In this document: in pieces, positions 8,939-17,651 of the stretch | How positions within the stretch are numbered: the first letter of the stretch is position 1 | Layout of the letters: each line of letters begins with the position of its first letter | Assembly (NCBI GenBank): GCA_030429705.1 | Contig: JAUIES010000001.1 | Location: 930,001 to 994,000, forward strand | Reading direction: 5' to 3' | From: Phycisphaerae bacterium | Lineage (GTDB): Bacteria; Planctomycetota; Phycisphaerae; Phycisphaerales; UBA1924 | DNA length: 64,000 bases | The notes under the pieces: generated by a model | What the model was told of the DNA's origin: nothing | Databases searched by the model: none | The model's input: only the letters and a program-made list of their open reading frames with translations | Program-made: the position numbers and the translations under genes

Positions 8939-9772
8939 CTAACTCGGTGCCTCGCCTCGTTCGGCCCGGCGCATTTCTGCCATCTTCAGGCAGATCTCAT
9001 ATTCGTACAACGCCTGCAATGCGCAGTAAGTCATACCGGGTCGGCCATCAAGAAATCCCAGTTTCATGAAGTACAACAAGAAGAACTTGAGCGAAGGTCG
9101 CATCGGCATGCGAAATGAAATGTTCTTTGCCTCGAGCCGCCGCGTGTTGGCATCCGAAGAAAAAAGCGACTTCCAACTCACCGGCCGTTCACGCAGTGCG
9201 CGAATCTGCTCGATCGCTTCGTAGGTTGAATACCGATTGTGCCGATCGAGCCACTCCGAAATGCCTTTGCTGAAATTGTAATGAATGAAGTGCTCTTTGA
9301 GATACCCGTGCGGACCGTTGATAATCGGCGTCGGATTCACCAGCCGTTCAAACCGAATCGACTCAGGACGAAAGAAGCGCATGATGTACCCAGGCGGCAT
9401 GGACCGTTTGAGCCATCGGCCTCGGAACATGTTCTTTCGGCCACAGAAAAATGCCACCCGCTGTTCGCTGTCGTCCGACGCGATGCGGCTGATCTCTTCG
9501 TGCAACTCGGGGGTCATGTGCTCGTCTGCATCCAGATAAAACACCCACCGGTGCTTGAACTTGATGTTCTCCATCGCCCAGTTCTGGTGCGGGCCTCGCC
9601 CGTCGTATGGCCGTTTGAAGAAACGAACGCCCCGCTTCTCGCAGATTTCTTCGGTACCATCGGTGCTGAGCGAATCGAGCACGACGATGTCGTCTGACCA
9701 GCGCACACTATCCAGGCAACTCGGGAGGTTTTGCTCCTCGTTCAATGTCTGGATGAAAATAGATACACACAT
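8939..9772 (-). CDS. Glycosyltransferase family 2 (WaaE/KdtX-like)
   Basis: A 277-residue GT-A enzyme. It starts with SIFIQTLNEEQNLPSCLDSV; the donor site includes DDIVVLDSLSTDGTEEI, and the metal-binding D-x-D is in VFYLDADEHM. The pattern GRGPHQNWAMEN after it is typical of the LPS-core WaaE/KdtX branch (family knowledge). It probably begins or extends a glycan on lipid A core or a lipid carrier. ATG at 9772 is the true start because the frame upstream (to 10084) is not protein-like and runs into leuS. It is the first gene of the minus-strand polysaccharide operon, divergent from leuS. Confidence 0.88.
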   Translation of the reverse strand: MCVSIFIQTLNEEQNLPSCLDSVRWSDDIVVLDSLSTDGTEEICEKRGVRFFKRPYDGRGPHQNWAMENIKFKHRWVFYLDADEHMTPELHEEISRIASDDSEQRVAFFCGRKNMFRGRWLKRSMPPGYIMRFFRPESIRFERLVNPTPIINGPHGYLKEHFIHYNFSKGISEWLDRHNRYSTYEAIEQIRALRERPVSWKSLFSSDANTRRLEAKNISFRMPMRPSLKFFLLYFMKLGFLDGRPGMTYCALQALYEYEICLKMAEMRRAERGEAPS

Positions 9773-9906
9773 GTCGTTCTTGCTCTGATCGGATGATTGG
9801 GAGGGAAATATAGGGCCCACCCTTCGTAGTCTCGCGGTCCTCAGTAGTTCGGTCAGATCGAGGGTGTTTTCGAGCCGAATGCGCCAGCAAGGTGGTTTCA
9901 CGGCTC

Positions 9907-9912
9907 TATACT
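9907..9912 (+). promoter_or_regulatory. -10-like element upstream of leuS leader
   Basis: TATACT is a near-consensus -10 box in the 292-bp gap between the divergent GT2 gene and leuS. A good -35 was not found. Transcription from here would start near 9919 and include the small leader ORF and hairpin described next. Confidence 0.35.
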
Positions 9913-9922
9913 GTGCGACATC

Positions 9923-9964
9923 ATGCAAGCCCGGACATTTCAAATCGATGATCGACTTATTTAG
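9923..9964 (+). other. Possible leuS leader peptide
   Basis: A 13-codon frame (MQARTFQIDDRLI) begins shortly after the predicted start site and stops with TAG at 9962-9964, exactly where the following hairpin begins. It contains one leucine codon (CTT) three codons before the stop. A short ORF ending at a terminator hairpin ahead of a tRNA synthetase is the layout of attenuation, but one Leu codon is weak evidence and it may be chance. Confidence 0.25.
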
Positions 9965-9984
9965 CCCGATATTTCGGGCTTTTC
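9963..9984 (+). terminator. Hairpin with T run ahead of leuS (terminator or attenuator)
   Basis: Arms AGCCCGA (9963-9969) and TCGGGCT (9974-9980) with a TATT loop are followed by TTTT. An AAGCCCG copy about 35 bases upstream could compete for the 3' arm. It faces leuS, 80 bases upstream of its start, and no plus-strand gene lies before it, so regulation of leuS is possible. Confidence 0.5.
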
Positions 9985-10064
9985 CGTGGCGACCTGCTTT
10001 TTCAATCACGCATACACAGACTCCATGACCGAGGGGTCCTTTTCTGTTATCAGGCATATTCCCT

Positions 10065-12914
10065 ATGACGGACCAATCAAACATACCCGTAATCGACGAG
10101 AACCCCCATCGCTATTCGGCAGCCCTGGCGTACAGCCTTGAGCCGCAGTGGCAAGCGTGGTGGGAAGCGCAAGGCACTTATCAAGTCCCCAACCCCGGCG
10201 ATCCGGCGTTTGACTCGACTCGCCCAAAGTTCTTCTGCCTGGACATGTTTCCCTATCCGTCCGGAGCCGGGTTACATGTCGGGCATCCGGAGGGGTATAC
10301 CGCGACTGACATCATCAGCCGCATGAAGCGGATGCAGGGGTTCAATGTGCTTCACCCGATGGGGTGGGATGCGTTCGGCTTGCCCGCTGAACAGCACGCC
10401 ATCAACACCGGTGAGCACCCAGCTGCGTTCACCCGCAAGACAATCGATACCTTCCGCCGCCAGTTGCAACGATTCGGGTTCAGTTACGACTGGTCGCGCG
10501 AACTGGCCACGATCGACGAGGGGTATTACAAGTGGACGCAGTGGATCTTTCTCCAGATCTACAACGCGTGGTTTGACCCCGATCGTCAATCGGCACGGCC
10601 GATCTCGCAACTCGTTGGCGAGTTCGAATCGGGCATCCGCGAGGTTCGGCTGAACCCGCAGGCTGCCGAATACGCAGGAGCTGGCGACCTGCCGGGTGGC
10701 ACGCGTATCGGTGACTGGAGCACACTTGATCCTGACACCCGGCGCATGGTGATCGATTCGTACCGCCTCGCATATGTCGGCAAACAAACCGTCAACTGGT
10801 GCCCCAAACTCGGCACCGCGCTCGCGAACGAAGAGGTGATTGACGGCCGAAGCGAACGTGGGGGACACCCGGTCTTTCGCAAGCCAATGCGTCAGTGGAT
10901 GTTTCGCATCACCGCTTATGCCGATCGCTTGATCGACGGGCTACGCGATCTCGACTGGCCCAACTCGACCAAAACGCAACAAACTGAGTGGATCGGACGA
11001 TCAGAAGGCGCCGAGATCGATTTCCCAATTTTGGGCGTTGATGAACACCCTACAGGCGAATCACTGCGCGTCTTCACCACACGCCCAGACACCATTTTTG
11101 GCGCGACCTACATGGTTGTCGCACCCGAGCACCCGCTTGTCGACCAGGCACTCGAAGATGCGGGTCCAGAAACACCCGTCGACGAACTGCGGTCTTACAC
11201 ACAGGCAGCCCGCAACCGCACCGATGTCGAGCGGCAGGAAGCCAAGGAAAAAACCGGCGTATTCACTGGTATCTACGCCTGCAACCCCGCGACCGGCAAG
11301 CCCATTCCGATCTGGACAAGCGACTATGTCCTCATGGGCTATGGCACCGGCGCGATCATGGCTGTTCCGGCTCAGGATCAACGCGACTGGGATTTTGCCA
11401 CGAAGTTCAACCTGCCCATCGTCCGCACGATCGCCCCCCCGGACGACTTTGATGGCGAAGCGTACACCGGCGATGGACCTGCGATCAATTCAGGCTTCCT
11501 CGATGGCATGAGCGTTGACGAAGCCAAAGCCCGCATGATCATCTGGCTTGAAGACAAATCGCTCGGTATGAGCCGAATCACCTATCGCCTGCGCGATTGG
11601 CTGTTCAGCCGGCAGCGGTACTGGGGTGAGCCGTTCCCGATCGTGTGGGATGCCAAAGGCAATCATCACGCTGTTTCTGAAAGCCAACTGCCGGTTGTGT
11701 TGCCCGATATGGCCGACTACGAACCGATCGAGAGCGATGATCCGCAACCGCTATTGGGCAAGGCGACCGACTGGCTGGCGGTCACCGCTGGCGAGGTGGG
11801 GGTAGAAGACCTCAACGCCGACACCCCACTTACCCGCGAAACCAACACCATGCCCGGCTGGGCTGGGTCATGCTGGTACTATTTGCGATACTGCGACCCG
11901 CAGAACAACAGTGAGTTCATCAGCGTAGAGGCCGAGCAATATTGGATGGATGAGAAGGGTGTCGATCTGTACATCGGTGGCAATGAGCACGCCGTCCTCC
12001 ACCTGCTCTATGCACGCTTCTGGCACAAAGTCCTCTTCGATCTCGGGCATGTCTCGACAGATGAGCCCGTCCAGCGGCTGTTCCACCAAGGCATGATTGT
12101 GTCACAGGCATTTCAACGCGACAACGGCAGCCTCGTGGCAATCGACCTCGTGGACAACACCGGAACCGACGATCAACCCGTGTACATCGAGCGAGATTCT
12201 GGCGAAACTGTCAAGCAGATCACCGCCAAGATGTCCAAGAGCCTCAAGAATGTCGTCAACCCCGACGATGTCATCGCCGAATATGGAGCCGACACCTTCC
12301 GGCTTTACGAGATGTACATGGGCCCCCTCGAAGCGTCGAAGCCTTGGAACACGCGCGACATCGTCGGGCTGTACCGATTCATGCAGCGCGTGTGGCGGTT
12401 GCTGATCGACGAGCAAACCGGAGCCGTGCGCTCGGCCGAAACGGAAGACCTCGATACCGAGAAGAGACTGCATCGCACCATCGCCAAGGTCGGAAGCGAC
12501 ATCGAGCGGCTCGGGTTTAACACCGCGATCGCAGCGATGATCGAGTTTGTCAACGCATCAAAAGCACTGACCCTCGATCAGGCAGATCGTTTTGTAAGGC
12601 TGCTCGCACCGTTCACACCTCATGTCGCCGAAGAACTCTGGCACCGCCTCGGCCAGCAGAAAGCGCACGGCTCAGTCGCGGTGCAGCCTTGGCCGACCTT
12701 TGACGAAGCCATGCTCGTCGATGATGAAATCGAGGTGCCTGTGCAAATCCTTGGCAAGTTGCGCAGCAAGATCGTCGTACCCGCGGATGCGGATGAAACG
12801 GCAATGCGCGAAACTGCATTGGCTGACCCACGCATCGCAGAACTGATTGCGGGCAAGACGGTGCGCAAAGTCGTGGTGGTGCCGGGTCGTCTCGTCAATA
12901 TCGTGGCGAACTGA
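10065..12914 (+). CDS. leuS: Leucine-tRNA ligase
   Basis: Class Ia aminoacyl-tRNA synthetase of 949 residues that charges tRNA-Leu in the cytoplasm. The HIGH-type motif is HVGH (71-74) inside FPYPSGAGLHVGHPEGYTA-like sequence. The CP1 editing region includes TTRPDTIFGATYMVVAPEHP. LPVVLPDMADYEP and PGWAGSCWYYLRY are LeuRS-specific blocks, and KMSKS is at about 722-726, followed by an anticodon-binding helical domain and a C-terminal domain (GKTVRKVVVVPGRLVNIV). Length is normal for a bacterial LeuRS, with a modest insertion near residues 165-200. The start has no clear Shine-Dalgarno. A possible attenuator lies upstream. Confidence 0.98.
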   Translation: MTDQSNIPVIDENPHRYSAALAYSLEPQWQAWWEAQGTYQVPNPGDPAFDSTRPKFFCLDMFPYPSGAGLHVGHPEGYTATDIISRMKRMQGFNVLHPMGWDAFGLPAEQHAINTGEHPAAFTRKTIDTFRRQLQRFGFSYDWSRELATIDEGYYKWTQWIFLQIYNAWFDPDRQSARPISQLVGEFESGIREVRLNPQAAEYAGAGDLPGGTRIGDWSTLDPDTRRMVIDSYRLAYVGKQTVNWCPKLGTALANEEVIDGRSERGGHPVFRKPMRQWMFRITAYADRLIDGLRDLDWPNSTKTQQTEWIGRSEGAEIDFPILGVDEHPTGESLRVFTTRPDTIFGATYMVVAPEHPLVDQALEDAGPETPVDELRSYTQAARNRTDVERQEAKEKTGVFTGIYACNPATGKPIPIWTSDYVLMGYGTGAIMAVPAQDQRDWDFATKFNLPIVRTIAPPDDFDGEAYTGDGPAINSGFLDGMSVDEAKARMIIWLEDKSLGMSRITYRLRDWLFSRQRYWGEPFPIVWDAKGNHHAVSESQLPVVLPDMADYEPIESDDPQPLLGKATDWLAVTAGEVGVEDLNADTPLTRETNTMPGWAGSCWYYLRYCDPQNNSEFISVEAEQYWMDEKGVDLYIGGNEHAVLHLLYARFWHKVLFDLGHVSTDEPVQRLFHQGMIVSQAFQRDNGSLVAIDLVDNTGTDDQPVYIERDSGETVKQITAKMSKSLKNVVNPDDVIAEYGADTFRLYEMYMGPLEASKPWNTRDIVGLYRFMQRVWRLLIDEQTGAVRSAETEDLDTEKRLHRTIAKVGSDIERLGFNTAIAAMIEFVNASKALTLDQADRFVRLLAPFTPHVAEELWHRLGQQKAHGSVAVQPWPTFDEAMLVDDEIEVPVQILGKLRSKIVVPADADETAMRETALADPRIAELIAGKTVRKVVVVPGRLVNIVAN

Positions 12915-12979
12915 GTTTCCTGCGCACGAGAAAGACCGCGGGCATGCGTCGCGCGGCCCGTTGAGGCACAAATACTCGA

Positions 12980-13309
12980 TTAGCCAAAGACCTGACCAGA
13001 TTCAATGTCCTGCATCTTCCAACCGAGCGATCGACACAGACGCACGAGCACCGGCCACGCGACATCCTGATCGACGACGGTGAGAATGGCTTGCGTGATC
13101 TCGTCCTGCCCATCGGCGTATTCGATCGCAATCCCCGGCCCGTGCAGGATCTGCGTCCCGACAGTTCGCATGGGCGATCCATCAGGCGCGGTGTTGAACG
13201 GCGCGAGCGACGCGATGAACTCCCCTTCGGTGCCGAGCGATTGATTCGGGGCACCGGGTTCATCAGAGTCGCTCGGCAAAAACACAACCAGTTGACGCTT
13301 TCGAGCCAC
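12980..13309 (-). CDS. Conserved small protein of unknown function
   Basis: A 109-residue soluble protein with no signal peptide or membrane segment. It starts MARKRQLVVFLPSDSDE and ends WKMQDIESGQVFG. I do not recognise a family. It sits 14 bases upstream of the end of the response-regulator frame in the same minus-strand direction, so the two may be co-transcribed (regulator first). It is convergent with leuS. Codon use matches the neighbours, and the frame is intact, which supports a real gene. Confidence 0.7.
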   Translation of the reverse strand: MARKRQLVVFLPSDSDEPGAPNQSLGTEGEFIASLAPFNTAPDGSPMRTVGTQILHGPGIAIEYADGQDEITQAILTVVDQDVAWPVLVRLCRSLGWKMQDIESGQVFG

Positions 13310-13323
13310 GCGTGAGTCTCCCC

Positions 13324-13734
13324 TCAGTCCTCAGCCCCGGCTTCGAGGTCGCGGTTCTGAACCAGTCGATCAACCGTTTCGATCAACTTCATCAACGGCA
13401 CCGGCTTGAGCAGATACCCATCCACGCCGAGTGATTCAGCGTAGGCCTGATGTCGCTTGCCCTCGTTCGCGGTCACCATGACAACCAATGGGCTGTCTTC
13501 ATGCCCTTTGATTTTCTCGAGCGCCAAAAAGCCAGATCGACCGGGCAGCATCATGTCCAGAATCACGACATCCGGCTCGTGTTCATAGCACAACTTGACG
13601 GCTGTATTGCCGTCGGAGGCTGCGAAAGTCTCGGCACCTTCTGATGAAAACGCCACCGTCATCGATTCAAGCACATCGCGGTCGTCGTCAACGATCAGCA
13701 CGCGCACATCACTCAGTCGTTCATCGCTCGACAT
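13324..13734 (-). CDS. Response regulator receiver-domain protein
   Basis: A single-domain receiver of 136 residues without an output domain. The acidic cluster is Asp16-18 in VLIVDDDRD, the phospho-acceptor is Asp60 in VVILDMMLPG, the switch Thr is in VMVTANEG (Thr88), and the conserved Lys is Lys110 in YLLKPVPL. It would be phosphorylated by an unlinked histidine kinase and act by protein contact. The second ATG (13734) was chosen since GGAGG lies five bases before it; an ATG at 13758 would add eight residues. It follows the acyltransferase gene closely and may share its transcript. Confidence 0.92.
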   Translation of the reverse strand: MSSDERLSDVRVLIVDDDRDVLESMTVAFSSEGAETFAASDGNTAVKLCYEHEPDVVILDMMLPGRSGFLALEKIKGHEDSPLVVMVTANEGKRHQAYAESLGVDGYLLKPVPLMKLIETVDRLVQNRDLEAGAED

Positions 13735-13759
13735 TGGTTCCTCCGGCTGCAGCACCATC

Positions 13760-14884
13760 TTACGGCATGCGTGTGAGCCCGCGCTCTTTCAAAAACTGCA
13801 TATCTCGCTCACTCTGAGCACAAATATCATCAACTTCATCCACCCCCATCCACGGCAGACTCTGCAACTTGGTTCGCAGAGCGTCCGGAACGGGTCTTCC
13901 TAGGCGTTCATGCCGCGGCCGACTCTTCCAGATCCGGTGCATCCACAGGTATTGTTCCGGCGCAGCAATAATCATCTTCTCGATCGCACGCCGATAGCGA
14001 GCGGTCAGATAAAACAACGGATCAGGTTGGTCGGCCCAGTCGCCTGGCCTGATGACATCGGTGACTTCCATGCGATATCGAAAACCCTGTTCACGCGTCG
14101 CGGGCAAACGCTTCGCGTACGAGCACACCACATTCGCGTTGTGTCGAATCGCCAGAAGTCCGATCGTCTTATAGGTCGATGTCAGCCGCCCAAAAAAGGG
14201 CACGAACAACCCCTTGTCACCCGCGTTCTGATCTGCAACCACCCCGATCGGGACACCCGATTCGACGAGTGCTGGAAGTTCTCGAGACGCGCCGAACTTG
14301 TCGAGCAACACCACACCACGCCGGGCCCGTGTTCGACGCACCCAGGCATCCAATGGTTTCATATCGAGCGGCCGATACAGCGCCCGCATCGGGAAACCCA
14401 TCAGCGCCATCGTGGTGCACAGAACCTCCCAGTTGCCACAATGCCCTGTAAGCATCAGACTTGGGCGGCCGTCGAGCACGGCTTCGAGCGAACCTTCGAG
14501 CGGACCGAACTCAACATGGTTGATCCATGCATCGTCGCTGAGCAACCGATGGATGTATCCAAGTTCGACACCAAGCCGAAAGAGATGCTCGTATGACTGA
14601 TGGACGAGTGTTTGCGCTCGATCGTGCGATGTGTCAGGCAGAGCAAACTGCACGCGAGCTGTTGCTTTGGCGACTCTCGATCGATTGAACGGCGCCCGTG
14701 CGAAACCGAGACCCAACCCACCCGCAGCGTTTGATGCTGCGTGCACCCCCACCACCTGCGGAACCGTCGTCACCGATCTCATCACGCCATAGAGCGCAGG
14801 ATGTGTCCACGCTGGCAATCGGCGTTTGGCCTTCGCTCTTGGCGCTGCGTCATGAACCTCGGAAACCGGGGCTGCGGCCGTCAC
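13760..14884 (-). CDS. Lysophospholipid/lipid A acyltransferase (LpxL/HtrB family)
   Basis: A 374-residue member of the bacterial lipid A acyltransferase family. The catalytic HX4E motif is in TGHCGNWEVL (His148, Glu153). The following substrate blocks are ALYRPLDMKPLDAWVRRTRARRG, here cut by position, and PIGVVADQNAGDKGLFVPFFGR, where the family has a D-Q motif. WMHRIWKSRP near the C-terminus matches the W-x-H-x-R/K-W block. It would add a secondary acyl chain to lipid A or a related lipid at the inner membrane. LpxC and LpxD elsewhere in the window agree with lipid A synthesis. The gene lies two bases after the end of the coiled-coil/BRCT-like gene. Confidence 0.88.
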   Translation of the reverse strand: MTAAAPVSEVHDAAPRAKAKRRLPAWTHPALYGVMRSVTTVPQVVGVHAASNAAGGLGLGFARAPFNRSRVAKATARVQFALPDTSHDRAQTLVHQSYEHLFRLGVELGYIHRLLSDDAWINHVEFGPLEGSLEAVLDGRPSLMLTGHCGNWEVLCTTMALMGFPMRALYRPLDMKPLDAWVRRTRARRGVVLLDKFGASRELPALVESGVPIGVVADQNAGDKGLFVPFFGRLTSTYKTIGLLAIRHNANVVCSYAKRLPATREQGFRYRMEVTDVIRPGDWADQPDPLFYLTARYRRAIEKMIIAAPEQYLWMHRIWKSRPRHERLGRPVPDALRTKLQSLPWMGVDEVDDICAQSERDMQFLKERGLTRMP

Positions 14885-14886
14885 GA

Positions 14887-16251
14887 TTAGTCCGGGAAAG
14901 CCCCGATCAGCGTGTACAGGCGATTCTCGTTGAGCACTGGGATGGATGTCGCGACGGCTGTCTTGAACAGTTCGTCGTACTTGGCCACCATCCGTTGCAA
15001 ACGGACATATTCCTGAAGCACTTCAATCGGTGCGCCAGGACCAGGCTGAGGCGGAAGAAGAGGCTTGCGACCCATGACGAGGAAATCGACACCGCCGCTC
15101 AGGTCATCTTGGACAGTCCCGCCCCAGTTCTGAATCAGGGCTGCGAGTTCCGCCGTTTCAAGGCTGGTCGCCATGCCGTCCTGATTGGCATCAAACTGGC
15201 CATAGACCACGAAGGTGTATTCCTTCTTAGGGTCATAGACGGGGTTTGCAATGATGTCGCCTCGGACGATCGGGTTTCCTCGAGACTCGCGAACGATGCG
15301 GGCGCGAGAAGTATCAGGACGAATATCGACGATTTCGATCACGGCTTTACCGTCGTTGTATTCGCCGGAGTCAAGATCAGGACTCAAGGCTGCGCCATCA
15401 CGGTACACCGAGAATGTCTGGCCGAGCACCACTTTGTCACGACGGCCAAGATCAATCACGACCTCGCCCGCGGTCGGACGAATCTCGATGATGTTGCCGT
15501 CCACAAGTGCGAACTCATCCTTGGGCTTGAGTGCGTCTTCACTTGTGCCGCGCAAACGATCCAACTGGTCGATCGCGAGCAACAGTTCTTCTTGAAGCCT
15601 GGCGTTCTGAGAGGCAAGTGTCCGCTCACGCTCAGCAAAGTCGTCTGTCCGGCGATCGAGTTGGGCCTGCATTTTTTCTTCCAGACGATCGATCTGCGCC
15701 CGATACTCATCGACGCGACTCTGATAGTCGCTCACCTGCGCCTGCAACTCCTGCTGGGCAACTTTTGCGGCATCTTCAATACCCGCGACGCGTGCAATTG
15801 CGGTATCTGAGTCCTGCTTTGCCTGCGCTCGGGCTGCGTCCGCATCCGTTACCTGGCGATTCAGATCCTGAATCTCGGACTGAAGCGAACGGATCTTGCC
15901 GAACAACGACTCACCGGGCGAGAGCAAACCAGATGAAGTCTGATCAAACTCTTCGAGTTTCATGTCGGCTCGGCCGGAGACTGTTTGCATCATGCCGCTG
16001 TTGGTTTCCATCAAGTATGCAATCGCTGACTTCCCGCGAGCCTTGGTGATGACATCGCGCACGGCTTGCGATTCGCGTTCGTTGCTCTTGACAAAGGTGT
16101 TGTTCGCGTCTTCCAGCGTGTTCACCTGGCGAACGGCTGCAGCCTGCTGCGAATAGAAGACCATCGTCAACACAAAGAGTGCAGCGCAAAGCACTGCAAG
16201 AATTGTGATTGCGACTCCGACACCGACACCTGCGCTGGTCCGACCTGCCAT
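14887..16251 (-). CDS. Membrane-anchored coiled-coil protein with C-terminal BRCT-like fold
   Basis: A 454-residue protein, with a single N-terminal membrane helix (about 8-32) after MAGRTSAG. A long Gln/Glu/Arg/Ala-rich coiled coil spans roughly 75-245. A beta-rich region follows (DGNIIEIRPTAGEVVIDLG, GQTFSVYRDG, RGDIIANPVY; about 255-340), resembling small SH3-like domains seen in FlgT-type proteins. The C-terminal part reads like a BRCT domain: YTFVVYGQFD (about 345), IQNWGGTVQDDLSGGVDFLV (about 373-392), then KYDELFKTAVATSIPVLNEN (from about 424) and LIGAF. In ligase-type BRCT domains the same order occurs (GG turn, VDFLV strand, K-x2-A-x-GIPVL-E). ATG at 16251 gives a sensible N-in anchor; longer frames upstream do not look coding. 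Function unknown; probably periplasmic or cytoplasmic scaffold. Confidence 0.8.
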   Translation of the reverse strand: MAGRTSAGVGVGVAITILAVLCAALFVLTMVFYSQQAAAVRQVNTLEDANNTFVKSNERESQAVRDVITKARGKSAIAYLMETNSGMMQTVSGRADMKLEEFDQTSSGLLSPGESLFGKIRSLQSEIQDLNRQVTDADAARAQAKQDSDTAIARVAGIEDAAKVAQQELQAQVSDYQSRVDEYRAQIDRLEEKMQAQLDRRTDDFAERERTLASQNARLQEELLLAIDQLDRLRGTSEDALKPKDEFALVDGNIIEIRPTAGEVVIDLGRRDKVVLGQTFSVYRDGAALSPDLDSGEYNDGKAVIEIVDIRPDTSRARIVRESRGNPIVRGDIIANPVYDPKKEYTFVVYGQFDANQDGMATSLETAELAALIQNWGGTVQDDLSGGVDFLVMGRKPLLPPQPGPGAPIEVLQEYVRLQRMVAKYDELFKTAVATSIPVLNENRLYTLIGAFPD

Positions 16252-17049
16252 GGGTACGCTCCGCGTTGAATACCTGTCAACTTCATTCCGCAGGCTCGGC
16301 CGTGAGTCACGCAACCCACACACCGCTTCCCGAGAAACCCCACGGGGTTTTCGAGACCTGCTCCTTCGCGCTACGCCTGCGCGCACGCCGGGGTTGCATC
16401 TTTAGCCCCAGAGTTGCCCAAGTCTCGCATCACACCGCAAAGTCGTCAAGCCGACGAGGTTTCACCAGCTGTCCCCGACAGCCCATGGAACGACCGATAT
16501 CTCATCGAAATTGCGATCCGAATCGATCGGAGTGGCGGTGCATAGCACACAGGACTGGTCGGGCTGCACGCATGTACGGCTATCGTTTGGAACAGCAGAT
16601 GACTTGCCGATCGTACATTAATACATCCAAATTCAGGCGTGCAAGCGATCGGTCAACAGCACGGCCGATCCCGCAAGCAGAGTGGCGGTGCATTCGTGGC
16701 CGGTCAATTGTGCACAGAATCACAGACTGACTTGCCCTGTGCATCTTGACCCCTGGTTCCGGTGGTCAAAAAATCCGATTGTTCCTATCGCCTCGCTTCG
16801 GACGGTCGATCGCTGACCGGCCGCAACGCTCGTCGTCCTCTGACCTACTCTCAAAAGCGAGTAGCATCGCAAACTGATGATCATCTTGAGACTCAGGGGT
16901 GGAATCCCTAGGACCTCCCGGACGCAGGTAACACATCCGTCCACAGACTGTACACACGATGGGCGACCGATTCTCAGCACGATTCCTTCGTGCGAGCCCT
17001 CGAATGTTGCCGATAAAAGATGCTGTGGGCGTCTTCGTCCTTTTGCACT
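16252..17049. other. Long non-coding stretch with repeated motifs
   Basis: About 800 bases between divergent genes with no convincing gene on either strand. It holds two copies of GAGTGGCGGTGCAT (16530-16543 and 16680-16693, exactly 150 apart), each followed downstream by TGACTTGCC (16610 and 16728). There is a hairpin CTACTC/GAGTAG near 16850 and a G/C hairpin with GGACG/CGTCC near 16920-16942. No match to RNase P RNA, tmRNA, SRP RNA or a known riboswitch core could be read by eye. It may carry promoters for both flanking genes or an uncharacterised RNA. Confidence 0.45.
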
Positions 17050-17619
17050 ATGTCGACAGGTCTATTCATTATCGCAGAATCGTTGATCCCGAAGTCGCCG
17101 CTGAGCGAGATGGAAGTGGCATTCCGTCTGGGCGTGGCGGTCGTGTTTGCGATGGTGATCGGCATGGAGCGGGACAAGGCGGACAAGCCTGCAGATGCCC
17201 GAACCATGGCATTGATTTCTGCCAGTGCTGCTGGCTTCACGCTGCTCGGTGTCCAACTCGCAGCGAGTCTGCCCGAAGGAACAGCGAACATCAATCTCGA
17301 CCCGACGCGTGTCATTTCTTACATCATCTCAGGCGTCGGCTTTCTTGGAGCGGGCGCCATTCTTCACTCCAAACGATCTGTCAAAGGGCTCACAACCGCT
17401 GCCTCCATCTGGACGGCTGCTGCGATCGGAGCAGCAAGCGGGCTTGGCGCGTACACCATCGCAACGATGCTGTTCCTCGTGGCGTTCATCATGCTGTGGG
17501 GGCCTTGGATCAGAACGCGACTTGTCAACGGCCGCGCCGACAAACCTGCCGAACCGTCGGCTGAACGCGGGACACCCAAAGCGAACGACCCAACCGACCC
17601 TGTTTCCGCTGACTCTTGA
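17050..17619 (+). CDS. MgtC/SapB family membrane protein
   Basis: A 189-residue inner-membrane protein with about four to five helices. The family block VIGMERDKADKPADARTMAL (near residues 38-57; GxERExxxKxAGxRT in the family) is clear, then SYIISGVGFLGAGAIL and GLTTAASIWTAAAIGAASG, which match the hallmark region of MgtC/SapB proteins. Members contribute to magnesium or acid stress tolerance in some bacteria; the role here is unknown. The C-terminus ends in a polar tail instead of the extra soluble domain of virulence MgtC. ATG at 17050 (MSTGLF) was preferred over 17020. The long upstream non-coding region could carry its regulation. Confidence 0.88.
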   Translation: MSTGLFIIAESLIPKSPLSEMEVAFRLGVAVVFAMVIGMERDKADKPADARTMALISASAAGFTLLGVQLAASLPEGTANINLDPTRVISYIISGVGFLGAGAILHSKRSVKGLTTAASIWTAAAIGAASGLGAYTIATMLFLVAFIMLWGPWIRTRLVNGRADKPAEPSAERGTPKANDPTDPVSADS

Positions 17620-17651
17620 ATCAACCGCAACGCGTCGCCGATGTGCTTGTT

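Noticed and set aside
8939-10084. Longer version of the GT2 gene reaching into leuS
   Set aside because: The first 104 residues do not resemble any glycosyltransferase, and the extension overlaps the leuS start and its leader hairpin.
14698-15810. 370-residue plus-strand frame opposite the coiled-coil gene
   Set aside because: Antisense to a well-supported gene with a membrane anchor and coiled coil; no recognisable motif.
16880-16960. Riboswitch (c-di-AMP or magnesium type) ahead of the MgtC-like gene
   Set aside because: Only a short GGGGTGGAATCC-like string fits; the remaining conserved core could not be found.
16209-16980. Frames of 173 and 86 residues in the non-coding region
   Set aside because: Basic, Ser/Arg/Cys-rich translations without domain signals; the repeated EWRCI peptide comes from the DNA repeat.
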